11,558 bases of DNA from CAYJAD01 sp964370305 (lineage in GTDB: Bacteria; Desulfobacterota; Desulfovibrionia; Desulfovibrionales; Desulfovibrionaceae). Location of the stretch: positions 1 through 11,558 of the forward strand of contig CAYJIU010000068.1 in NCBI GenBank assembly GCA_964370305.1, given 5' to 3'. Below are positions 1 through 5,100 of this stretch, piece after piece. The notes beneath the pieces are model-generated. The model was not told the DNA's origin, did no database searches, and was given only the letters and a program-made list of their open reading frames with translations. Numbering within the stretch: the stretch's first letter is position 1; each line of letters opens with the position of its first letter. The translations under genes were made by a program, and so were the position numbers.

Positions 1-92
1 GCCTTTTAAAACTTGATAACTTCTATAAACCTTTACAAATTAGATTGCCGTGCAAATAACGTGACCAGCTAGCAAAGCTTTGAAAAGTACCT

Positions 93-121
93 TTGACAAA
101 GAAATTATGAATCTGTAGAAT
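93..121 (+). promoter_or_regulatory. Sigma-70-type promoter of the rhodanese gene
   Basis: A TTGACA box at 93-98 is a perfect -35 match. It is followed after exactly 17 nt by TAGAAT at 116-121, a 5-of-6 match to the -10 consensus. Transcription would begin near 128, giving a leader of about 37 nt before the ATG at 165. A GGAG ribosome-binding site lies at 156-159. A 10-bp palindrome CAAAGCTTTG (73-82) sits just upstream of the -35 box and could bind a regulator, but nothing else supports that. No coding sequence was found in 1-164. Confidence 0.75.
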
Positions 122-164
122 TAATCTTGCATTTAAAATTTTATATAGTACTTATGGAGTTAAT

Positions 165-680
165 ATGTTTACAAAAATTTCAGCAGAAGATGCACATAAA
201 CGCTTTGTTGAAGGCACAGCACGCCTTATAGATATACGTTCCGCCTCAGAATTTGCCCAAATTTCCATTGAAGGTTCTTTACTTGCGCCATTACCCGTCA
301 TTGCATTGCAAAACCTTAAAGAACCAGGAACGGAGTCAAAGGATGTAATTTTTCTATGTAGGTCTGGCCAGCGCACAGAAAACGCAGCCCTAAGATTGCA
401 AACCCTTTTTCCCACAGCCTTCATGCTCGATGGCGGCATTCTAGCTTGGCAAAAAGCAAATCTGCCTTTACGCATATCAAAAGGTGCGTTCATCCCCCTT
501 GAACGACAAATTTTAATTGCCGCTGGTAGTTTGGTTTTATTGGGCTTTTTAGGAAGTTTTGTGTGGTCTCCGTTTTTATTCTTAGCTGGCTTTGTAGGTG
601 CCGGCCTTGTTTTTGCTGGAGTATCTGGCTTTTGTGGCCTTGGAATATTGCTATCAAAAATGCCTTGGAATAAAGCATAG
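165..680 (+). CDS. ygaP: YgaP-like membrane-anchored rhodanese (sulfurtransferase)
   Basis: This 171-residue protein combines a single rhodanese domain (about 1-105) with a DUF2892-type membrane domain (about 108-168), the architecture of E. coli YgaP. Rhodaneses carry sulfur as a persulfide on a catalytic cysteine. Here that is Cys65, in the active-site loop CRSGQRT (65-71). The conserved LIDIRSASEF strand/loop (21-30) and LDGGILAWQKANLP (88-101) are also present. Two hydrophobic segments (about 114-131 and 134-155) form a hairpin, ending in GFCGLGILLSKMPWN, which closely resembles the YgaP C-terminus. The catalytic domain should face the cytoplasm at the inner membrane. The ATG at 165 follows a GGAG site with 5-nt spacing and a near-consensus promoter. 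It is the only plus-strand gene before rplS and converges on a CsoR-family gene, which suggests a role in sulfide or persulfide handling (inference). Confidence 0.9.
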   Translation: MFTKISAEDAHKRFVEGTARLIDIRSASEFAQISIEGSLLAPLPVIALQNLKEPGTESKDVIFLCRSGQRTENAALRLQTLFPTAFMLDGGILAWQKANLPLRISKGAFIPLERQILIAAGSLVLLGFLGSFVWSPFLFLAGFVGAGLVFAGVSGFCGLGILLSKMPWNKA

Positions 681-728
681 TAAAGGATAGCGCAACTATT
701 GTCAGCAGAGCTGCCAAGCGGAAAGGCT

Positions 729-804
729 CGAAAATCAATAATTTACCGGCGCAAGTAAATTGCCCCTATTCTCGATTTTCGGTCGCATTGACTCACGTCA
801 ACGC
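729..804. repeat. Cluster of nested inverted repeats between ygaP and csoR-like gene
   Basis: An outer 8-bp inverted repeat, CGAAAATC (729-736) with GATTTTCG (774-781), encloses an inner 7-bp one, AATTTAC (740-746) with GTAAATT (755-761), whose loop is CGGCGCAA. A third stem follows at 785-792/797-804 (TTGAC/GTCAA core, TCAC loop, one mismatch). The palindrome at 810-841 comes next. The pairing is seen directly in the sequence. Whether it is a structured 3' UTR, a small RNA or a dispersed REP-like element cannot be told from one copy. No open frame of note lies in 681-847. Confidence 0.5.
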
Positions 805-809
805 TCCAG

Positions 810-841
810 AAGACTCCGCACAATGCATTGTGCGGAGTCTT
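810..841. terminator. 32-nt perfect palindrome, probable hairpin terminator between convergent genes
   Basis: Positions 810-825 (AAGACTCCGCACAATG) are the exact reverse complement of 826-841. As RNA this gives a stem of about 14 bp, GC-rich in the middle, with a 4-nt loop. It starts 6 nt past the csoR-like stop codon and lies 130 nt past the ygaP stop. On the plus strand it is followed only by a weak U-containing tail (TATATCATT), and on the minus strand by none, so it is not a textbook rho-independent terminator. A protein-binding palindrome is an alternative. Confidence 0.55.
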
Positions 842-847
842 ATATCA

Positions 848-1123
848 TTAAACTATACGCGAAAATTGCTCGATGGCCGAGTTTAGTTTTTTGAAAGCAT
901 CATCGGCATTTCCATCCTTAACTGCATCAAGTACACAATGCTGCAAATGCCCCTCCAATATAGTCTGGCCAGTTTTGTGCATAGCAGCCTTAGCTGCACC
1001 AATTTGAATTAGTATATCTTCGCAAGGCTTATCACTATCTATCATTTTGGTAATACCGCGAATTTGTCCTTCAATGCGTTTAAGCCTTTTTTGGATCGCT
1101 ACAACATCCATACATTGGCGCAT
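848..1123 (-). CDS. csoR: CsoR/FrmR-family metal- or persulfide-sensing repressor
   Basis: This is a 91-residue all-helical DNA-binding repressor of the CsoR/RcnR/FrmR/CstR family (PF02583). The N-terminal signature QKRLKRIEGQIRGI is at 11-24. The sensor residues are Cys34, His59 and Cys63. The 25- and 4-residue spacings match the Cys-His-Cys Cu(I) site of M. tuberculosis CsoR, so a copper sensor is the default reading. However, the Tyr that precedes the first Cys in that protein is Pro33 here, and its second-shell Glu is not obvious. A Cys pair 29 residues apart is also what the persulfide sensor CstR uses. The ATG at 1123 was preferred to an in-frame GTG at 1150, because a GGGGG ribosome-binding site (1128-1132) lies 4 nt upstream of it. 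Neighbours are the convergent rhodanese ygaP and an upstream DUF4234 gene 68 nt away. No copper ATPase or copper chaperone gene is visible. Confidence 0.85.
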   Translation of the reverse strand: MRQCMDVVAIQKRLKRIEGQIRGITKMIDSDKPCEDILIQIGAAKAAMHKTGQTILEGHLQHCVLDAVKDGNADDAFKKLNSAIEQFSRIV

Positions 1124-1191
1124 ATATCCCCCTGCAGAAAATTTTACCACACCTGAACTAAAAAATTATTTTTCTTTCTTACTTTCAACTA

Positions 1192-1659
1192 TTATGCCGA
1201 TGTATTATCCTGTTCATCGGTGGATGTTAACTTGCTAAGAACATAATAAAGATAGAAATAATTAAAGACTATAGCCCAAAGAGTGCTAAGCTCCTTATTT
1301 ATATTATTTTTTGCAAAGACATCTTCCAAAATGCCCTTAACCAAAAATGCAAAAATAATACTGGCAAGCCACGAAAGAGTTGAAAGCATTGCGGCAGTAT
1401 CAGATACGGAGTCTATGGGGTTCAATAACATTTGGCCAAAAAATGGCAGCAATAAAAAAGTTATCACAATACCTACCCACACTAGGTAAAAAGGCGTTTT
1501 AGTGCGCTCCTCACTTATACTATACTTATCGTTGAGCACTTCTAAAGAGCGCATTACCCAATAATAAGGATAAAAACCACCAGATAAAATGGATAAACCA
1601 ACAAAATGCCAAATTGAGCTTACGCTTTTGAAGTCATTTTTTATTTGCATAGCACTCAT
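1192..1659 (-). CDS. Small DUF4234-like integral membrane protein, function unknown
   Basis: This 155-residue protein has about four hydrophobic segments (roughly 15-36, 56-78, 90-108 and 125-142) and a polar, acidic tail. The GGFYPYYWVMRSLEVLN stretch (27-43) and the late FNYFYLYYVLS (132-142) resemble DUF4234 proteins, which carry a GIYgiyW-like motif after the first membrane segment and an aromatic last helix. No catalytic residues or signal peptide are recognised. The ATG at 1659 has a perfect AGGAGG site (1665-1670) with 5-nt spacing. It starts 35 nt after the sdaA stop in the same direction, so it is probably co-transcribed with the serine transporter and lyase. A role as a transporter partner or envelope-stress protein would be speculation. 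Confidence 0.75.
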   Translation of the reverse strand: MSAMQIKNDFKSVSSIWHFVGLSILSGGFYPYYWVMRSLEVLNDKYSISEERTKTPFYLVWVGIVITFLLLPFFGQMLLNPIDSVSDTAAMLSTLSWLASIIFAFLVKGILEDVFAKNNINKELSTLWAIVFNYFYLYYVLSKLTSTDEQDNTSA

Positions 1660-1694
1660 GTTTGCCTCCTCATAAGCATCTAAAATTTAAGACA

Positions 1695-3095
1695 TTAACA
1701 ATTAATATAAGACGTTGCTAAGCCTCCAAGGGCTGTTTCTCTAAATTTACAACTCATTTCGCGCCCAATTTCATTCATGGCGTTAATGGTGCAATCAAGT
1801 GAAACTTTATGCGTCGCAGACAGTCGTGTGCTCGCAAGCAAAAAGGCATTATATGCTTTAACTGCTGCAATGGCGCAACGCTCGATGCAAGGTATTTGCA
1901 CCAAACCTGCAATGGGGTCACAAGTTATGCCCAAATGATGCTCAAGGGCAATTTCTGCGGCATTGGCAACGATATTTATATCATGTCCATGCACATAGGC
2001 TAACATGGCTGCAGCCATGCTCGAAGCAACACCAATCTCACCCTGACAGCCCACCTCAGCTCCGGCAATGGCTGCATTGTGTTTTGCTAAAAAAGCCACC
2101 GCCACTGCCGCCAATAAACCTTCGCGCAAGGATACATTACCCACATTCATATCATGCTTTAAGAGATACAAAAGGGCCGGCACAACGCCCGCCGCACCAC
2201 ATGTGGGTGCAGTAACGATAACACCTCCATCGGCATTTTCTTCGGATACAGCAAAGGCATAGGCATTTAGATGTAGAATATATTTATCGGGCCCGCGTGA
2301 ACACTTATTGGCTGTTTCATAAAGATTTTTTGCATGGCGGCTAACCCCCAAGGAACCAGGCAAAAAACCATCCTTGGCAAGACCGCGCTCCACACTCTGC
2401 ATCATAAGACCAATCAATTCATCAAGTTGCAAATTTATTTCTTTTCTACTTTGTCCGGTTATGGCTATTTCATTTTCAATGAGAACTTCGTGTAAATTAA
2501 GCCCTGTTTCTGAAATAATTTCTTGCAACTTAGCCATAGATCCATATTCATGCACGGGCTTGCCTCTTTTTTCTGGCTCTTGCCCCTTCCACTTAATAAA
2601 CCCACCCCCGAGGGAGTAATATTCCCTTGAAAGAAGCTCCTCACCTTGTTCATCCACCAAAGTAAAGGTCATGGTATTAGCATAGTCACATTTATGATCA
2701 ATACTATCAAATATTACATCGGATAATCTGACAGTAATTTCATTATCGCCCACATTTTGCTGGTGCGCCCTATCTGGGTTTTGAAGAATATCTTTTAAAG
2801 CATTGGGGGGGCATTTTTGCGGCTCATACCCAAGTAAGCCTGCGATAATGGCAACATGTGTCCCATGCCCCTCACCAGTTGCACTTAAAGAACCAAAAAG
2901 GCGTACTATAAATTTTACAGGTTTTTTAGGCAAAGATGTTTCATTACAATATGTTAAAAAGTTATAAGCTGCTTTCATGGGGGCGATGGTATGGGATGAC
3001 GAAGGCCCAGGGCCACATTTTAATAAGTCAAAAATTGTGGTTTCTATGGGAATTGAATGATGCCCTTGTAATGGTGCTTTAAGAAATCTATCCAT
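1695..3095 (-). CDS. sdaA: L-serine ammonia-lyase, single-chain [4Fe-4S] form (serine dehydratase)
   Basis: This enzyme converts L-serine to pyruvate and ammonia using an oxygen-labile [4Fe-4S] cluster in the cytoplasm. The 466-residue chain carries both halves of the family fused. The N-terminal (beta-type) domain has the hallmark GPGPSSSHTIAPMKA (28-42). The catalytic alpha domain has TAPTCGAAGVVPALL (295-309), GAEVGCQGEIGVASSMAAA (345-363) and TCDPIAGLVQIPCIERC (391-407). Predicted cluster ligands are Cys350, Cys392 and Cys403; the 42/11 spacing equals that of the Legionella enzyme. The chain ends in Cys466, matching the tail-in-mouth cysteine that caps the cluster until serine displaces it. 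The start has only a weak GGT-type ribosome site, and the gene begins 10 nt after the sdaC stop, so translation is probably linked to the transporter. A run of seven C on the coding strand (2805-2811) lies around codon 96; the frame is intact. Confidence 0.95.
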   Translation of the reverse strand: MDRFLKAPLQGHHSIPIETTIFDLLKCGPGPSSSHTIAPMKAAYNFLTYCNETSLPKKPVKFIVRLFGSLSATGEGHGTHVAIIAGLLGYEPQKCPPNALKDILQNPDRAHQQNVGDNEITVRLSDVIFDSIDHKCDYANTMTFTLVDEQGEELLSREYYSLGGGFIKWKGQEPEKRGKPVHEYGSMAKLQEIISETGLNLHEVLIENEIAITGQSRKEINLQLDELIGLMMQSVERGLAKDGFLPGSLGVSRHAKNLYETANKCSRGPDKYILHLNAYAFAVSEENADGGVIVTAPTCGAAGVVPALLYLLKHDMNVGNVSLREGLLAAVAVAFLAKHNAAIAGAEVGCQGEIGVASSMAAAMLAYVHGHDINIVANAAEIALEHHLGITCDPIAGLVQIPCIERCAIAAVKAYNAFLLASTRLSATHKVSLDCTINAMNEIGREMSCKFRETALGGLATSYINC

Positions 3096-3105
3096 AATGT
3101 TACCT

Positions 3106-4350
3106 TTAATTTAATAATGATATCCATAAACTATATATAAGCCCGCCAATGGCAAAAAGCCCCATGAAGGTCACAAATAAGTTAGATAATTTTTGCTTTG
3201 CATAAACCTTCATGCTAGGGACGGTGTATATGGCATACATGGGCATGATAAATAAAATTGCAGCAATAATAGGCCCGCCAAGCGCAGATATCAAATCAAT
3301 AATACTTGGATTTATTATGGCCACAATGCAGAGTGTGCATAGGAAAAATATGGGGATTATAAAATTAATACTCTTCATGGGTGGCTCTTTTTGGGCATTG
3401 CGATATGCCTTAGTGGCAATGCCTCGCAAGCCTTCCCTTGCACCTAGGTAGTGCCCAAAAAAGGATGAGCCAATGGCAAGTATGCTAATAGGTGGAGCAA
3501 ACCATGAAATAAACGGTACATTTACCTTATTAGCTAAGTATGAAACTATGGAAATGTTTTCCTTCTGAGCTTGAACTAAATCAGCGTGATTTAAGCAAAA
3601 CAAGCAAGAATATACAAAAAACATAACGAAAACCAAAAGCATATTGGAAGTCCAAAATAAAATTTTGTCACTCTCTTGCACTGCATTTTGTGGGTATTGT
3701 TCTTGAATCGCAAGGGCAAACGATGATACGGCAGGCGAATGATTAAATGAAAAAACTAAAATAGGTATGGTTAGGATAAATGTTATCCATATATTTGTAT
3801 TTTCTGCAGAGTGAGTGAATATCTCAAAGTTCCAATGCGGGATAAGGGCCACTGAAAGAATAAGCAACATTACGCAAAGAGGATAAACTAAATATTCCGT
3901 GGCTTTAACTGCTTGTTTTTCACCAAGCAAGAGTATGCCAACCATAAGAGCATTAAGGCCAATGGCCAGTATAGGGCGGGGTATGGATGGCATGCCAAGC
4001 TGATGCACTAAGAATGAGTCAACGCTATTGGTTATACCCACGCCATAAATGAGTAAAATGGGATAAATGGCGAAAAAATAGAGTACTGTCACCAAAAATC
4101 CAGCATTTTTCCCAAAAAATTCCTCCACAACTTCGGTAATATCACTACCTGGTTTTGAAGATGCAAGCACAAAACGAGACAAAGCCCGATGCGATAAATA
4201 AGTCATGGGGCCAACAATTAAAGTCATGATAATTAGAGGCCAGATGCCCCCAAGGCCAGCAGTAATAGGCAAAAATAAAACACCAGCTCCAACGGCAGTA
4301 CCAAACAGAGACATAGTCCACATATTGTGGAATTTACTCCAATTTTTCAT
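3106..4350 (-). CDS. sdaC: Serine/proton symporter of the HAAAP family (SdaC-like)
   Basis: This inner-membrane carrier of about 11 transmembrane helices imports L-serine with protons (SdaC/StpA branch of the hydroxy/aromatic amino-acid permeases). Strong matches to E. coli SdaC run along the whole 414 residues: GTAVGAGVLFLPI (17-29), DITEVVEEFFG (70-80), YFFAIYPILL (91-100), VFSFNHSPAVSSFA (199-212), FFGHYLGAREG (298-308 region) and the final LGGPIIAAILFIMPMYAI. The ATG at 4350 is chosen over a TTG at 4404. It has a GGGGTGA ribosome site (about 4353-4359), and the TTG would lie upstream of the likely -10 box. The gene is first in the cassette with sdaA 10 nt downstream. The pairing of transporter and lyase strongly supports serine as substrate, although other hydroxy-amino acids cannot be excluded. 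Confidence 0.94.
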   Translation of the reverse strand: MKNWSKFHNMWTMSLFGTAVGAGVLFLPITAGLGGIWPLIIMTLIVGPMTYLSHRALSRFVLASSKPGSDITEVVEEFFGKNAGFLVTVLYFFAIYPILLIYGVGITNSVDSFLVHQLGMPSIPRPILAIGLNALMVGILLLGEKQAVKATEYLVYPLCVMLLILSVALIPHWNFEIFTHSAENTNIWITFILTIPILVFSFNHSPAVSSFALAIQEQYPQNAVQESDKILFWTSNMLLVFVMFFVYSCLFCLNHADLVQAQKENISIVSYLANKVNVPFISWFAPPISILAIGSSFFGHYLGAREGLRGIATKAYRNAQKEPPMKSINFIIPIFFLCTLCIVAIINPSIIDLISALGGPIIAAILFIMPMYAIYTVPSMKVYAKQKLSNLFVTFMGLFAIGGLIYSLWISLLN

Positions 4351-4374
4351 GCTCACCCCGCAATTGTTTGAATT

Positions 4375-4404
4375 ATTGTAGCTTACGACACACTTGAAAG
4401 GCAA
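4375..4404 (-). promoter_or_regulatory. Candidate sigma-70 promoter of sdaC-sdaA
   Basis: Read on the minus strand, TTGCCT (4404-4399; 4 of 6) is followed after 18 nt by TACAAT (4380-4375; 5 of 6). The predicted start near 4368 would leave a leader of roughly 18 nt before the ATG at 4350. One arm of the inverted repeat described at 4410-4545 lies immediately upstream of the -35 box, a position where an activator could bind. This is a pattern match only. Confidence 0.45.
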
Positions 4405-4409
4405 GACAA

Positions 4410-4545
4410 ATTATCCTAAACTAAAACACAGTTGCGTGATACTTGTGCCATGTAATACTTGTAAGAAACCACAAATAATTTGTTGACAAATTCAATCATA
4501 AATGGCTAAAAAAATATGTTGCGCTTATGCACAACTTAGGATAAT
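4410..4545. repeat. Paired 10-bp inverted elements and direct repeats in the divergent sdaC/rplS region
   Basis: ATTATCCTAA (4410-4419) and its exact reverse complement TTAGGATAAT (4536-4545) lie 116 nt apart. Each copy therefore reads TTAGGATAAT in the direction of its own downstream gene, sdaC on the minus strand and rplS on the plus strand. Between them, the octamer ATACTTGT occurs twice (4439-4446 and 4455-4462) with a 16-nt period. Either set could be operators, and the TAGGATAAT copies could also be -10-like elements. No regulator is identified. Confidence 0.4.
4483..4512 (+). promoter_or_regulatory. Candidate sigma-70 promoter of rplS
   Basis: A perfect TTGACA (4483-4488) is followed after 18 nt by TAAAAA (4507-4512), a 4-of-6 match to the -10 consensus. 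This would give a leader of about 85 nt before rplS. The leader contains short self-complementary segments: ATAACA (4544-4549) with TGTTAT (4567-4572), and TTGTT/AACAA (4566-4570/4576-4580). Ribosomal-protein leaders can be regulatory, but this one does not match a structure I can name. Confidence 0.5.
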
Positions 4546-4603
4546 AACACCACACCCCAAACGGGTTGTTATGCGAACAAAAGGCTGAGAAAGGAGCTTT
4601 ATA

Positions 4604-4951
4604 ATGGATATACTTAAAAAGATTGAATTAGAAAATATGCGTATGGACTTGCCCAAGTTCCGCTCTGGTGACACTGTAAAAGTTCACCTACGCATTATCG
4701 AAGGCGAAAAAGAGCGCGTGCAGATGTTTCAGGGCAATGTAATTCGTATTAATCGCGGCACCACCGATGCTACTTTTACAGTACGCAAAATTTCTGACGG
4801 CATAGGTGTTGAGCGCATTTTCCCACTACATTCACCCTTTATCGAAAAGGTAGAAGTAATAACTCTTGGTCGTGTGCGCCGTAGCCGTCTTTACTATCTA
4901 CGTGAACTTAAAGGTAAGGCCGCTCGCATTAAACCACGTAACCGCTATTAA
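4604..4951 (+). CDS. rplS: 50S ribosomal protein L19
   Basis: This is full-length bacterial L19 (115 residues, the usual size), which lies at the 30S-50S interface of the ribosome. Family hallmarks are all present: the N-terminal helix, FRSGDTVKVHLRIIEG (19-34), RVQMFQGNVI, the TFTVRKISDGIGVERIFPLHSP segment and the basic tail GRVRRSRLYYLRELKGKAARI. The ATG at 4604 follows an AAGGAG site (4591-4596). The gene stands alone with its own promoter and a terminator 20 nt after its stop. In most bacteria rplS ends the rpsP-rimM-trmD-rplS operon, and none of those genes flank it here. Confidence 0.97.
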   Translation: MDILKKIELENMRMDLPKFRSGDTVKVHLRIIEGEKERVQMFQGNVIRINRGTTDATFTVRKISDGIGVERIFPLHSPFIEKVEVITLGRVRRSRLYYLRELKGKAARIKPRNRY

Positions 4952-4970
4952 AATACAGATTTTATTAAGT

Positions 4971-5005
4971 AAAAAAGGACTTTGCACAAACAAAGTCCTT
5001 TTTTT
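4971..5005. terminator. Strong bidirectional rho-independent terminator
   Basis: The arm AAAAAAGGACTTTG (4971-4984) pairs perfectly with CAAAGTCCTTTTTT (4991-5004) around the 6-nt loop CACAAA. On the plus strand it ends in seven T (4999-5005), 20 nt after the rplS stop. On the minus strand the A-run supplies the U-tract, so it can also end the receiver/TPR transcript, whose stop is at 5101. The position between two convergent genes fits both uses. Confidence 0.9.
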
Positions 5006-5100
5006 ATTTCAAATATTTTATTACTACTTTCTGACTGGAAGTAGGAAATATTTTTTATGTAATAAAACAGCAAATTACATAAATATAGCCCATTGCTCTG
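5006..5100. repeat. AT-rich stem-loops in the 3' region of the receiver/TPR gene
   Basis: TTTATGTAAT (5054-5063) pairs exactly with ATTACATAAA (5074-5083) around a 10-nt loop. CTACTT (5024-5029) pairs with AAGTAG (5039-5044). These lie between the shared terminator and the minus-strand stop codon. Neither is followed by a U-tract on the minus strand, so they look like 3' UTR stems, not terminators. No gene is seen in this stretch. Confidence 0.45.

Noticed and set aside
4351..4404. Upstream extension of SdaC to a TTG start at 4404
   Set aside because: The extension is polar and unlike SdaC N-termini, it would start upstream of the likely -10 box at 4375-4380, and the ATG at 4350 has its own GGGGTGA ribosome site.
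4439..4462. CRISPR-like repeats from the two ATACTTGT copies
   Set aside because: Only two 8-nt copies are present, with no repeat-spacer array; reported only as a possible operator.
4514..4603. Ribosomal-protein leader or riboswitch before rplS
   Set aside because: Only short stems are present and they are mutually exclusive; they do not match a known L19 leader that I can identify, so no named element is called.
5054..5083. Separate terminator for the receiver/TPR gene at the AT-rich stem-loop
   Set aside because: The stem is followed on the minus strand by an A-rich stretch without a U-tract, and a much stronger bidirectional terminator lies just beyond it.
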